Source: Salminus brasiliensis (lineage: Eukaryota > Chordata > Actinopteri > Characiformes > Bryconidae). Taken from it: a stretch of DNA of 64,000 nt. The DNA lies in assembly GCF_030463535.1 (NCBI RefSeq), contig NC_132887.1, forward strand, positions 17,661,358-17,725,357, in the 5' to 3' direction. The translations under genes and the position numbers were made by a program. Shown here one piece after another: positions 13,989 to 28,788 of this stretch (position 1 is its first letter; every line of letters starts with the position of its first letter). The notes below the pieces were generated by a model. The model worked only from the letters and a program-made list of their open reading frames with translations, was not told where the DNA came from and made no database searches.

Positions 13989-14954
13989 TTATATATAAGA
14001 GCAAGTACTGATGTTAAATAATTCTGGATGTCAACATACAATGATGGTGACATACAATTTTTTTCTGCTATTCAGATGAGCACTAAATAAAGTCAAACAA
14101 TACTAATCAAGCCCTCTGTAACGAAACAGCATGTTCTTTAAATGGCAACTATATCTGAGCATACTGTTTATCACAATAATGAAAAGATATTATAATATAC
14201 AGGATAAAATGAAATATTATATTGTCCACCAGGCCCCATCACTCCAGAGTAAGGGTGTAATCATTCAGTTTGCTTCACAGTACTGGCTTTACAATTTGAT
14301 ATGCTCACAATATTATGAACCAAACACAAGAAAGATAATGACTGTATGCAACGATGCATGTTGTTGTTGGTTGGTGCTGATTGTTTGAAGATGTAGATGT
14401 TAAAGCATCAGATATCACAATTAATACTCTAGAGAACTGCTCCGTAGGTCAGTGCTTGACACTTCACTTTTCTGGAATCCTTAGGCACATATGTGGCTGC
14501 TCCAGAGAGTCTGGATACTTGTGGGCACGCAGAATACCTTCAATCTTCAGCAAGAGCTTGCAGAAAGCAACGGATTCAGTTCTCCAAGAGTCTGCTGAAA
14601 GATGCGTGTCTCCGCTTTACTTAACTGCAGCTTCCCTTTCTATGTATATCACAAAATCACTCACCACATCAAGTACTGTCCATTAAGCAAATGTGAGGAG
14701 AGTAGTAGCACTACAAAAAACCCTGTTAATTAAAATGTCCACGCTGAGGTCAGGACAGTTCATATCTGAGCCTGCAGCAAAACAGTGAGCAAGTCCATGT
14801 TCTCGGAGGAGTCATTTGCCCTCTTAGGAAGACAGGATGGAGGCAGGGCAGGCAAGGGCCACCAAGAAGCTTGAAATAAATTCAGGTTAAAAAAATAAAA
14901 AATAAAAAAAATAATAATAATATATATATGTAAAATAAAATATATATATAATAA

Positions 14955-15034
<80 letters not shown>

Positions 15035-17062
15035 AAATCTAAATAAATTTGAAAGAATAAAAGCTTGATTGCACTTCAGAGAGCTAAAGATCAGCTTTCA
15101 GCCTTGGTGACCCATAATGCAAACTAAGGAAACCCACTGAATGACAACACGCAAACCTTCCCTTAAAATGTTGCTCATTCCCTAAGCATAACCCGAACCC
15201 ACATTTTTAATAGGCCCTCTAAGGCCTATTTCTGCAAAGTTTATGCAAATGTCACTGCAATCTATCAACCAAAGCATCCTCTCACCACACCGCCCGCTCC
15301 GTTCGCAAACCAGCAGCCGTTTGAGGGCGAATGATGCAGTACGCGCAAAAGCCCAAAATAACACAGGGAGAGAAGAAAGCAGAGGAAGAGAGAGGCGAGC
15401 ATGCCCCTTCTGTGCTGATGTCACTGCTCTTTAATGTTTCCCTTCATAAAATATTGACACACACACACTGAGCCTGTGTTCATATTTTATGAGCAGATAT
15501 TAGCGAATAGGAGTCATCTGTGGTTCAGTGATGACAGCCATACAAGCTAGCTACAACAGACTCACATCTACCTTTAAACAACAGATGATGGCGATCACAT
15601 TTAAGTTGCTGAAGATTAAAGTTGAGAAGAGCCTGAGAAATCCTAACTTATGCTTGTGCTCACAATCACAACATTAACTCTATGAAGCAAGCTCGAGCAC
15701 CTCAAACCATAGAGCTGTAAACTTCCTGTGGGTTTCCATGAAAGTCATATACTTAAAGGAAACCATAGATACTATTAGAGTCTACATGTCCTAACCCAGT
15801 ATGAAAGAAAGACAAAATTAAGGGCAGAAAGAAAGAAATCAAGGACTGTAGTAAGAAAGACCGAACAGCAGTTTGAACAGGCTTATTTTTTTTTTAGTAG
15901 TGACTCAGAACGTGATCTACACTTCCTGACTGTAGGGGGAGCAGAGGAGCAAGAATTCTTTCAGAATGCAGCTTTAAACACAACACAGCTTAAATGTGCT
16001 GAGAGTTTGAAAATAAGAAGGCTACAATACTGACATGGTCAGTTATTGGCTACTTCTCACAATACCCTACATACAGCGGCCAGAAGCTTTGTTCTGCCAA
16101 AAAGTCCCTTGGACCTTCAAATAGATATGAAAGTTGTGTGTTGCGCTACGTGAGGTCTGCCACATTTGGCAAAGATCTCAATGGCCCACTTGATTTGTGC
16201 CAAAGATTACAGCTATACGCTTCCTTGCGCACCTCTGTGTATAATAAATCAACACACACAACTCCTTTCCTGTAATATTTGCATAGAATTATTAGAACCT
16301 GGAGATATTTCTACAGTTTGCTATGTAGATGTGCAGTGTGTAAAAATGACTGATGTGGCAGACAAGGGCAGGACTAAATCACTAAGAGCCTGTGGTAATC
16401 AGTGTTTCCTCTAGGATTTATTTTCAGCAAACCCCCGCTAACTAATTAGGAAATATGACATAAGAGATCAAATACAGTATAAGGAGACTGTAAAACAAGC
16501 TTTGTAAACTATTTATGTTTTCTGAAAGGGCTAGGATAGTAATGTTAGCTGAGGTAACCTGGTCTTAGCATTTATTTATTTAACAAAAGACTGGCTGCCT
16601 TTCTCTGTGAAAATGTCAAGTTACATGGGATCTTCTGTGGCTTTCGGTGGTCTCGATATAGCTTTAAATTTAGTGTAGCACTGTCAAAATGCTGCATGGC
16701 GTGATGTGGCGCACTGAGGAATCTAAAAGTCAAGTGTGCAGGTGTGCATGCCTACAAACAACGGTTTTTGTGCGAAGAGTTTTATGGTGCAATGAGAACT
16801 GAGAACAAGGAGAATGCTCTTTTCAACTGTAAAATCTAACTTAGTTTAACTAGTTTCATCTACCTTTCTCTCTTCTCCTGGCCCTAATATCTCTCTCCCT
16901 CGGTGTAGAGATAGGCCTGACTGGCTTGGGACATCATCACACATCTCTGCTTTATATATCTGTTGTTCCCTCTGCTTTTTGTCATTACAACTTCATGACA
17001 TCATATAATTCTGAAGTAGTGGCGGGCCACAGCTGCAAATATGTGCAGTGTGTAAAAATAAC

Positions 17063-17132
<70 letters not shown>

Positions 17133-20100
17133 CACACATACATAAAAAAAACTCAAATAAGGAAGTAAGTATGTGAAGGAAAGAGAAATAGTAAAAGAAA
17201 GAATCATTCACAGCTGACTACTGACTCTGCTCAGGTAGTGCTGCTGAGTAAAGGAACTGGGCCAACTGGGGAACTTCCCCCAAATTTCTTAGTGTTTAAA
17301 ATCATCTTAACTAGTAGAGAGAGTGGTCAGCGTAATGCTTGCTCTACCATTTAGGAATAATCTTTGTGCTGGAAATGACCGAATCCGACAAAACCAATGA
17401 CAAAACATATGACAGGGAACCTACTGCAGTGGCGCTGTATTGTTATCTTCTAAATAAAGGCAGTGAAATTAAAGGGCAAAGAAAAGACCATGGGAACAAA
17501 AAAACTCCTATGGGACATACCTTTGTTTTTTTCCCCTCATGAAAATAGAAGTCAGCCTCAGGGGAACGGGTCAATTTTAAGATGTTCGCATGCAATGACG
17601 TCACTATCTAAATGAGCTCTCCGGTTCAGTGAATGTCAAACACACACAACAAAAGGAGGCAGCGATGACATCACTTAAAAAAGAGCAACTGAAATTCCAG
17701 TGTGTTACACAGTGATCAAGAGACATGAACTACAGACATGAACCAGCTACCAGACTACAGACAAGCCACGCAAAAAGATACCCTACTGAAAACGGCGCAG
17801 AAGGCACACTCCCAGGTCTCCAAGTCCATGATAAGTTGTTGCAGCCGCTCTAGGTACACAGACTTAGATGATTGGTGGTGCTTATACTATAGCCTCATTA
17901 GTCCAGGGCTGTGTCTGTGGAATGTCTCAGAGAAGCCCCTGGTGTGATATACACACCTTCACAAGGGAATCTACATCTCTGAGACGTCTGGGATACAGCC
18001 TGGCTATACTGCCTGCACAGGAGGTTATAAGTTTTCAGGTGGTTGCATGGGAACAGCCAGGGAGCAATATTTTGGTTTCTGGCACTAGCAAAGCAGAGTA
18101 GCTGTGGATACTATCAATGCTGATAGAAACAGCAGTAAAACAATTAGATCTATGGATGTAGGTTTAGAGTGGAAGCATTTTGAGTATTTTAAAATAAACA
18201 GAGGCTTACCTGAACCACTTCTATCCCTCTTTTCCTAAAAAAGAGAAAAGAAACATAATAAACATTCAGAGGACAATGACTACATGTCTGTTTCAACACT
18301 GGCAAACACAAGGACTCCATGTCTGTTTTAACACTGTCTGGTGAAATGTGAAATCTTACAGACTGTAGTCCATCTGTTTCTCTGCATGCTTTGTTAGCCT
18401 CCTTTCATCCTGTTCTTCAATGGTCAGGGCCGCACAAGGCCACCACAGAGCAGGTATTATTTGGGTGGTGGGGTCATTCTCAGCACTGAAGTGACACTGA
18501 CATGGTGGTGGCGTGTTAGTGTGTGTTGCGCTGGTACGAGTAGATCAGACACAGCTGTGCTGCTGAAGTTTTTAGACACCTCAGCGCCACTGCTGGGTTT
18601 AGACTAATCCACCAACCAGAAATATCCAGTCAGCAGAGCCCTGTGGTTAGCATCCTGTGACCACTGATGAAGCAGCAGATAAGCTTCTGCCTCAGACTTT
18701 ACATTTACAAGGTGGACGAACTATGTAGAAGTGTGTAATGGAGTGGACAGTGAGTGTAAACACACAGTGTTTAAAAACTCCTGCAGCACTGCTGTGTCTG
18801 ATCCCCTCCACACCACCACCATGTCAGAGTCACTGCAGTGCTGAGAATGACCCACCACCCAAATATTACCTGCTCTGTGGTGGTCCTTGGGGTTCCTGAC
18901 CATTGAGGAACAGGGTGAAAGGATGTTAACAAAGTATGCAGAGAAACAGATGGACTCCAGTCGGTAATTATACAACTACAAAGCGACATCTAAAAACAAC
19001 ATCACAGAAAGCTATTACATGAAATGGCCATGATTACACAGATAGATGTCTGAGAAGGATGAAATTTTATGGTTGAAAAACGCTGTTTGGCTCATATTTT
19101 CACTGTAGACATTCTGACCTTTTGGTTCAAACTGCCACCACTGTAATAAGGCCACTAGACCTCTGGATTTCACAGAAAAATAGTCCAGATTTCAATGGGA
19201 GAATTATTCAGTAATATTGACAAACCCACATTTTATTATTATTATTGTTTTAGTAACTAGATTCAAAAAGCAGCAGGTTCATGTATCAGCAGCAGTGACA
19301 ACTGCTTTGTTACAGAGACTACCACATGCCTTTATCTTGGGTTGACAGTTGTTAGATGGCTGTGTGCTTCTCTTTCCATAGCTCACACGTTACGTTTTGT
19401 TTAATCTAACAATTTGCAAACCAAAGACAAGACATTGGCCAATCATGAACACAGCCTGCACATTATCTAGCTCCAGTGTCAAGCTGTGAGGCCACGGTTA
19501 ACGTAAGAAATTTAAGGTCGGTCATCAGAGGTCTTGCATTATACGAAGCACAGGGACATCCAAAACATATGTAGCCATCAATGTATAATGAAAAAGTGAA
19601 AGTGCAATCTACACACACACAAACATCCCTTACATCTGGGTTATTTGTCAGTAGAGGTTTCTTTATACTGAGGGTACTAAAGTCTGATCTGTGGTAAATT
19701 TGAAACTGAGAACTAGGTTAGATATGTGAAAGTAATATGTAATTAACACAATTAACGTGAGCGCACACAGGATAGATGTGTCCACACCACCAGCTTGGGC
19801 CACGTCACCCACCAAACAACCTAATGCTAAAGATATTTTATCTTTTTCAATCTGGACATATTTTTACCACTTACTTTTCATTATGAAAATAAAGAAAACC
19901 TAAAAATATCAGTTGCCTAGCAACACAGCCCGTCGAAACACAGAAGCCGGTATTGGATACGGGAGGGGAGACAACATTAGAGGAGTTGATGTCCCCAACA
20001 CAGATTTTGAAACAACATTAGGGGAAAAGCAAATTCATCATGATGCATAAACACTGCCCCCACTTGCCCCCACTTTTACAGGTGCTCAGACCCTTCAGAG

Positions 20101-23100
20101 GCCAAGCAGAGGTCAGATGATTTACTGTTAGGACAAGGAGCCAACAGGACTCTATGAACCTTACGACTACAAGTTAATCACATAATCAACAGCATGAGCA
20201 GATTAACATACCGTGACAGTATTGTGGTCGTATGTTTTAGTGCATCTGTGAAATTGTAGCATCAGATTAGATTTAAAGAGCGTCATAATAAGCAAAAGAT
20301 GAGTCACGTTAACAGTACCTCAGGCTATAAGTTTCGAAAGGTTCCAGTCAGTCTTTTCCCAAAAAGAAAAACAGTGCCTGTTAGAGAGGGGCTGACACAA
20401 CATGCCTAAACTCATCATCCATTCCGAATATGCGGCCAGTCAAACATCTCACTCACAGCAGGGAAGGGCAAGAGCAAGGGAAAGAACTGAGGCCTAGACT
20501 GAAAAAATACAGCAGCATGTTATTTAGATGTGTCATGATTATTCCAAGGAAGTACAATTGACCTTACTCTTTTTAAGGAATTTTTGTGATAAAGAAAAAC
20601 AATAGATCATATATCCCCCTTTTGGACTACAAGAGCTTGGTTTTAGTTAGGCAAGGTACATAAAGGCATGGACAGAGCCCTAACCTCAACTTCATCAAAC
20701 ACATTTGCAATGAACTACATCGGAGATTGCGAGCCAGGCCCTCTCGTCCAACATCAGCGTTGACCTCACAAATGTTCTCTAGGATAAATGGGCAAAACAT
20801 TCCAAAGACACTCTGCAAAATCTTGTAGAAAACATTCCTAGAAGAGTGGAAGCCTTTAGAGTGCCATATTAATGCCTATGGATTTAGAATAGGATGTACA
20901 AAAGTTCTCGTAGGAGTAATGTATGTGTGTCCCAATATTTTTGTCCATATAGTGTAGGTCGGTAAAGCTTTGAGTAGGTCTGGAACGGACCCTACTGCCT
21001 TCCAGAGGTGTCGTGAAGAGCTTAGGATTAGAATATGGACACAGCGAATAGGCTGAGCCCAATCTTTTGTCATCTTATCCTGTAGAATTTCATTAATCGT
21101 CATGTAAAAAGAATGTTGACTGATCTTGTCACAAGACACCACAAAAACAAAAAGTGGACCACACTTTATGATACAGGCCCTTTAAAATGTTTCTTCCCCA
21201 CTTACCTCCACAACCATTTGCCGCTTTGTAAGTGCACTGCTAAACTGTAAACAAATTGAGCTGTCCAGAGTAAGTGTTTGCAGAGTTAGAGGCTAGTTCT
21301 GTTCTCCAATGATGTGCAGATGAGAAAACATCTGGTACTGTTTCTAAAAAATATCAACCTTGTTTTCAGCTGGTAGTTTAAATACGGATGTGACCCATGA
21401 CCAATCGCCACAAAACAATAATCCCCGATTACCACACAGCAATCATCTGAATCATCTGACTTGTTGGACTTAAAAAAAAATATGGATTTTTTAAATGCTG
21501 TCTCCACCTGCTTTGCTCCTCTACTGCTCATGTTGAAGACTGTGAATATCCACTTCCCTGTGGACCAGGTTTTAACTCCACAGCTTCAGAATTGCAGAAG
21601 AGCCGTAGTTCTCCAAAAGTCTTAGAAAACAGCTTTGACGAGTCAGCATGAATATCTATTGATCATATAGCACAATCTAAGGAAAATGGATTCTGAGGTG
21701 CTTTATAGACCCAACAAAAGAACCATTTACTCATTCAAATAGTTCTGAGTAGTGCTGGGTGACATGGTAGAAATACTATATCACAATCTTTAAAGACATT
21801 TCACGATTCAAAATATTGATCAGAATACATGTAATCACAGACTAAACACATTAGTAGCGTCAGTGTCTTAAAACCTACTGTTCAGATACTCTCCTATACA
21901 GAGTACAGTGATTTATATTCAACATCAGCTGCACTTCATCTAATTAAACCAGCCTAATAACACTGTTTATAATGAAACATGCAGTTGATCAGTGTTCTTA
22001 AAGTATTAACAATATCCTCAATATGCTAAGAAAAGCATATTGTGTATCACAATAACAAAATGTATCACTATACATTAAACTATCATCATTATATTGCTCA
22101 GCTCTAGTTCTGAGTCTCTATGATTCTTTACCATTGCAAAGAACACACATTTATGTCTGTTTTATCAATCAAACATCGCCAGTAAGCTTTTTTTGACCAA
22201 TATCAGTTGCTGCTACTAAAGCAGTGGCTTTGGGAGATACCAAGAACGGTATTCAGGTATTCTAATCATGAAAGTGTTTGTTGAAAACAATTTTTTCGGT
22301 TTAGTCCACGACACACCCAAGGGCAAATGAAATATCGCAATAGAACAATGTGGGGTCTGGCTGGCAGGCGCACCGTGCACACAAAACAGTGAGTGTTTCC
22401 TCACTCCATCATCCACACAAATGCACCAGCTATGAAAACGTTTTGAAAATGTTGGCTAACACACAGCTGAATGTTTAATAGTTCAAAACATACTCTAATC
22501 CATTTGACAGGATGTAAAAAAGTGAATGAAATTAACGAACATTGACATTCTGTACAAATAGCCTAGTTACTGCCTCTGACTTACTAACACTAGCACTGGT
22601 GAGGAGCTGCTTAGACTTACAAAACAGGCCAGCGTCTCAATCATCAGAGGTAAATATGAGAATTTAATTTTAGCATGATCAGTAGATGTTTTGCATCGGT
22701 TAGGCTTAGCTCTGCTGTCCAGATTGGCAGGAGGTCTAGACAGTGACCTGTCTGCTTTTATATTAAACATCTTTTCTTGCCCTCTATACAGCCATTTAAT
22801 TGCCCATGTGGTTGTGAATGGGCTCATGGCGTCTGCCTTTCACTTGGCCTCGGCTTCATCTGGATTCAGCAGGGACTTTTCCGACTCAGCCATCAGCTGT
22901 GTAAGACAGGAGTAACACACACACACACATACACACATACACACACATACACACACATACACACACATACACACACATACACACACATACACACACATAC
23001 ACACACACACAGCAAGTGCAGTGCATTCATGGTTACCAAAAACACTCATCGCTTGGCTCTTGAGCCCTGTTGTTGCCATGCTTCGCTTGTTGCCCTGGCT

Positions 23101-23308
23101 ACGAGGAAACTGTTGAAAACAGCCACTGGGTTGGGCTGTGGCCTACAATACAATGTGTGTAGAGTGTGTTCTGAAGGAGAGAGAGAAAGAGAGAGGAAGG
23201 AGGAGGACAAGGAGAGGGGGGAAGAAAAAGAGGTAGAGCAAGGGAGAGTTCAAGAGAGTGCGAGAGAGAACAAAAGAATGAAAAACAAGAAGTGAAATGG
23301 ATAGAGAA

Positions 23309-23368
<60 letters not shown>

Positions 23369-26300
23369 TCCCACCTGTACACCACCCACACAATATTAAT
23401 CCCCATCAAGTACACCTTTACCCCAATCACTCTGAATAAAACCAGTGTAACTAAAAATACATATTTATTGCTACTATCATTTTTTATGATTTAATAAATA
23501 TCAGCTTATTAGATTTATTTAACTTTTTTGGGGTTATTATTATTAGTTTATCACCATTTTTATGACTGAAGCCAGTATTTGTCATTAAGGTCATACTTGC
23601 TAATATTTCACAGTGTGTTCAGTCATAAAGTTTGTCTGCTTTGGCAACAGTGTAGCTGAACTTGAAAGCTGTACTGATGCCAATAAAGCCATCTAAGAGA
23701 ACTAAAGAAAGAGAGAAAGAGAGAGCGAGAGATATAGAGAGTGCACAAGAGAGAGCAATAGATACAGATAGATAGACAGCACTTGAAAAAGAGAGAGAGG
23801 GCGAGACACAGAAAGAGAGCAAGAGAGAGACTGCATTCATGGTCAGTCCACCATGGCCAGCATACCAACTTCACATGTCAGCAGAGATTAGAAGCCTTTT
23901 CACACAGAAGGCCTCGGGACAGAAGTGGGGTTTAAACGCAGGCCAGGGAGGGACCACTTTCAGCTTTCAACACTGTCTCTTCCAAGAAGGAGCTGCTGTG
24001 TGCTTCAGATCAACTCTAAGTTGATTTTGAAATAGTACTGAGACGACAACATTATCCCCAGAACAGAGAATAAACTGGACCGCAGTAGCCTCGGCTTAAT
24101 CTTACGGCCCGTGGACAGCGTACTGAATAGGTTATCTCAGCGATTTTGCTCCAAATGCAATCTAAGACAGAGAAAAGACTCCATGTTTGGAATTTGGATT
24201 ACTGTTCTTATTAAACCGAGGCTGAGCTCAACTGTACTGAAGAATCTGTGAGCCGGCGGGTGACCTTCACCCCTAAATAAATAGATTATGGGAAAATGGA
24301 GATCAAAGAAAAGAGCCGGGCAAAACACTCTACTCAGACCACCACAGATGTTTTCAACATTACACACAAAAACACACACACACTGTAGCTACAGTAAGAA
24401 CATATTTTCTTCATAAAAAGAAGTATAATGTCTAAACTGATGTACTGCACTCTTAATGAATAATGACTAAATAAAAAAAAAACACCCAAGTTAAAAGTCA
24501 TTTGGTTTGGCTCCGGCAGCCAGACCTATCCTAACTTGCCCTGCCTCCGGGCAGCTGCAGCAGTTTGGTCAGGAAGGTTACGAAGAGATTACTGTTTTAA
24601 TCCACAAAACATTTTTAATCTGTGCTGGGAAAATAAATAAATAAATCACAGCGCTTCCGGAGTCACCAGCAGACACATCCACACAAACTATAGAGTGTAT
24701 TTAGCAACAACTACAACTAACCACCAAGTAACGTCATTCTAATTTTGCCTTCAGGGATTCTTTTTTCTATCCAGCAACATTAATAAACTTTACATAGCCA
24801 GGTCCATTTTTACCATTTACACTTTAATACTTGGCATGCTAGTCTTCACCCTCCTCTTGCAGGTAGCATGTGATAGTGGGAGACCTAACTAGCAAAGATG
24901 GAAACATATCCCAGATATCTTTTAGCCATTGCTTATTTATTTAATTATCAATATATTGTGCCTCATTCATATATCCTGAGTTCACAGGTTACAACTAAGG
25001 TCCCATTCTCACTTGGCAGCACGACGTAGAGACATTTACACCCAGTATTCCCACGTATCTCCAGTGAACACTTGGTTGTGAGTGGACACTTTCACTGCGC
25101 CAGCCAAAATTGACCTGCGAGTGCCTGAGCGGTCTGTTACAATCGGCACATATTGCAAACACTACTTGTAAAGAAATGAGAGACGTGATGCAATTGCATT
25201 GCACTATGAATCTCTGGTGAAACAGGAAAGAAAATTCACACCAGAACTGCAGGACTCCGTAAATCTCTTTTACAGTCATATAAAATCTGTGATATTACTC
25301 TCCCATCTCAGTCCACCATGCTTCCTTTCAGTGGTGGTCCTGTGTCTCTCAGCTTGTCCAGAAATGCATGTGTAAAGTGTGTCTTTTAGGTATAGCGCAA
25401 AGCGTGGGAACCCGGGAGCAACAAGCAACAAAATGAAATGTGAACTGGATACATTGTGCTGAGAAAACACATTTTGAGGGCAATGCTGAGCAATGTTCGT
25501 TATCCACATATCTTAGATACACAGCTAACATGTTTAGCGTGTATGCCTGCAGAACGAGTGCATTTTGCATGTATTTTTAAACGTAAGCAAATGTAAGCTG
25601 CGTTCTCTTCCACACATGATATCTGTGTGAGAGTATCTGAGCACAGAATAGTAGTGTTAACCAGGGGTATAACAATAGCATTAGCTGTATCTGTTTAGTG
25701 GTAAAAATATATATATATATCTGCCACGTATTTGAACCAGAAGGCCTAAACCTCTTGATTGAATTTAACAGGTCCCTTGAAGCTCATTTCATTAAGCCTG
25801 TATGATTTAGGAATGATCCAGAGTGACAAAAATCATGCATGATGAACGTTATTGTTAACATATACAGTAAATAGACTTATTTTGCTGAGGCCCAGCAGAG
25901 ATCTGCTTCCCTGTGCACAGCATGTGGTCTGCGCAGGCTATATGAAGCAGGAGCTCCCCTGCAGCAGGGGTACAAGGGGGATGTTTTACAAAGTAAATGT
26001 TCAACTGAAATTGGATTGCAGTCAGTTAATACATGAATAGAAACACCCAAGTGTATTAGAAATATAAGTTTTATTCTGGAGCTCAGTAAGGCAGTGTTAA
26101 GGTCAGGCTACTGGAGCAAATTGCTGACAGCCGGCTGTTTATGAACAGTTCTCTGAAACATCCTTTCCTAGATTTTGCCTAATCTGGTTGCCATGTGGAG
26201 TCATAGGCTGATCAGCTCGGCCAGTATATTGAGTGGCATCTATTCACCTTTCAACTGCTTTTTAGCCATGATCATGATTCAGACCAGGCAGATTGAATCT

Positions 26301-28688
26301 AGAAAAGCAGACAGGAAAGGACGTTTCAATAAACTATCTGAACTATAGAGTTTATGACCAATGTCAAGGTCATGTCTGAGGTGGAGGTTAGAGGTATGGA
26401 GGTTGTAAGCTGTTTCCCAATCAAAAACATGCACAGTAAGAACCTGCAAAAACAAGCAAACAAAAAACAAGTGCCTTCCACTAGTATCTGTAGTTTATCT
26501 GCTTAGTGCACATTCTCTGTCCCTTCCGATTAATGCATTTATAGTTAACCCCCGCCTAAACTAACCTATTAACATAGCCCACTTATAATGCAGTAACTCA
26601 GTAGTTTCAATTGTTTTCTCATGTCTACATAATTCCCAGATGTAGTTTCAGCCACCCAGGTACAACCAAAGGAAACACACTGTGCTTGTGAATAATTTGA
26701 TGGGCTCTGCTCCGATTGGCTGGTTTACAGAGAGACACCACAACAGCTTGTGGCATAGCACAGCGTAGCTTTGTTTTTAGCACTGTAACAAGACCACTTT
26801 ATTTTGTTTTGCAATTATTCCCCTGGTCTGGGTCAGGCCTCAGGCAAAGCCGCGGACACAAGGCCTAGTTCACGTAACAACCAGTTTTTCAATAACTGGC
26901 ATGGTCTGGTGGTGAAGTGTGGCTCTCCAGTGTTGATGCTCACCTGTGACAAATACTGTCTCTAAAAACTGACAACAAGTAACAAAACCACCATATTGCA
27001 TTTTGTCACAAAAGTTTTGGGAGCATAATTCATAAGTAGTCAAGACTGTAATGTAACAGTTTTGAGGTTTTGGAATTTGCCCGCTTCAGAGCTCTGTTTT
27101 GGTTAGGTCAGATTTTCTTTTGAATGAAGAGACAGCAGTGTTTGGGGCTTAGTGTATGTCAGCTCCACGTTCTGAACTCTCATTATTCAACTACGCCAAG
27201 TTGAACTACTGAGTTAAGACAGCTTGGATGCAGAACAGTAGTCAACTTTAGACTTCATTGATAGTTATAATCACTGATTGATACTTACATCTAACACATC
27301 TTGCTCTGCACCAATCCAATACTAGTATCGGGACCGATAACCGATCCTAACAAAATTAGCAGGATCGGGTATCGGATAATTAGTCTGATCCAAGGGACCT
27401 ATCCATTCACAGAATCCAATTAACGCACCACCGGTATTCTAGACTTCATGACCCAGAATCAGAGGAACATACAGACATCATACACATAACATAGCAAACA
27501 GCAAGTGTGGTGCCCTCGACCGGTCATCATCTCTCAGTGAGTAATCCAGCTCATCTTCCTTATAAGGAGAAGGGGAGGAGCTGCTAGCCCCTCAAATTAT
27601 AGAATAAAAGTCCTGAGCCCAGAGAACACTGTGACAAGGTTTTAGCACAGTTACTAATTTTATATTTTAGTGACAAATTAATAGGAAATGGGTTAATTTA
27701 TGTCTGTGTTGGTTTGTTATAGTTTGTCTTATAGAAAGTAATATTTAAGTGGATCCTGATGACTTATGTCTCTCAGGTTTATATGGTTTATTAATTCAAC
27801 AATGGTATTGGATTGGTATCGGGTTTGGGCCCTTATGCAAGGTTCAGGTATCTGTATTTACTTGTAAACGGAAAAATATGGATCAGTGCATCCCTAGAAG
27901 CAACACCCCTCTGAATAAACTAAGGGACAGCAGCACCATGTTGGTGTTTTCAAACCACTGAGTAAGCCTTTAAATAGGAAATAGGATGCTACATACGCAA
28001 CCTTCAAGCTGGAGCAAACATGTGGAAATCACACTGCTGACAATACTTGAGTAACTGCTGATATTTTACATCCCACACCAGGTTTGTGGACTATTCCCTC
28101 AACACTTGCTGTGGCTCTGTCAGTTCTCTTATACAGGAAAAGATATTCTCGTCCCTACAGTCATAGCTGTTAACACTAATGCTTAGTGACATGCCTGACT
28201 GATTCAATTAACACGGACGTTCGCTTCTTGCCCATATCTGACCACTAAGCATTAACACAGTGTATTACATTAACATTATTTAACCTAATATGCACAATGA
28301 AGTCCTAATTGAAGCTAACTGACTAAGCAGCATATGTCCTGTGACTCTCCTCACAGCTCTGACTACAAGAACAGCAAGAGTGAGCAGGTTTAGCTCAGAC
28401 TGAACAGTCTGCAAAACGCGGCCAACTTTGCTCAATCACTCCAGTCGGTGTAGGTCAAAAATACAGGGACATACAACAGGCTAATGCTGACTGACAAGAG
28501 CCTGCTGCCTACAGTGATCACATTGTTCTAATCTCTTTACTTCTTCGCCCCCCTCCATCTCCTTCTCACACACTCTCGTTTTCAGTTTCTGAGGGTTCTA
28601 AGGAAATCCAATGCAATGCAGGCTCTACACATTACATAATTGTTCATTCAGCTGGAGACTGATACAGTGGGGTACAGCGTGCAGTAAC

Positions 28689-28738
<50 letters not shown>

Positions 28739-28746
28739 GAGAGAGA

Positions 28747-28788
<42 letters not shown>

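Larger units (their letters stand above)
9060..18209. other. itpk1 intron 2, repeat-rich, no nested gene seen
   Basis: Holds the SINE at 10598-10821, the terminal-inverted-repeat element at 11014-11372 and several microsatellites listed separately. A 9500-9680 patch (GTAATCACCCC-type) resembles a common fish repeat end but cannot be delimited. No open frame shows a domain, and no chain of exons on either strand resembles a protein I know. Confidence 0.5.

Noticed and set aside
17001-17211. Poly Ile-Tyr open frames
   Set aside because: Pure translation of the TA microsatellite on both strands.
22777-23295. 172-codon open frame across CA and GA repeats
   Set aside because: Composition is dictated by microsatellites (His-Thr and Arg-Glu runs); no conserved domain and no splice context.
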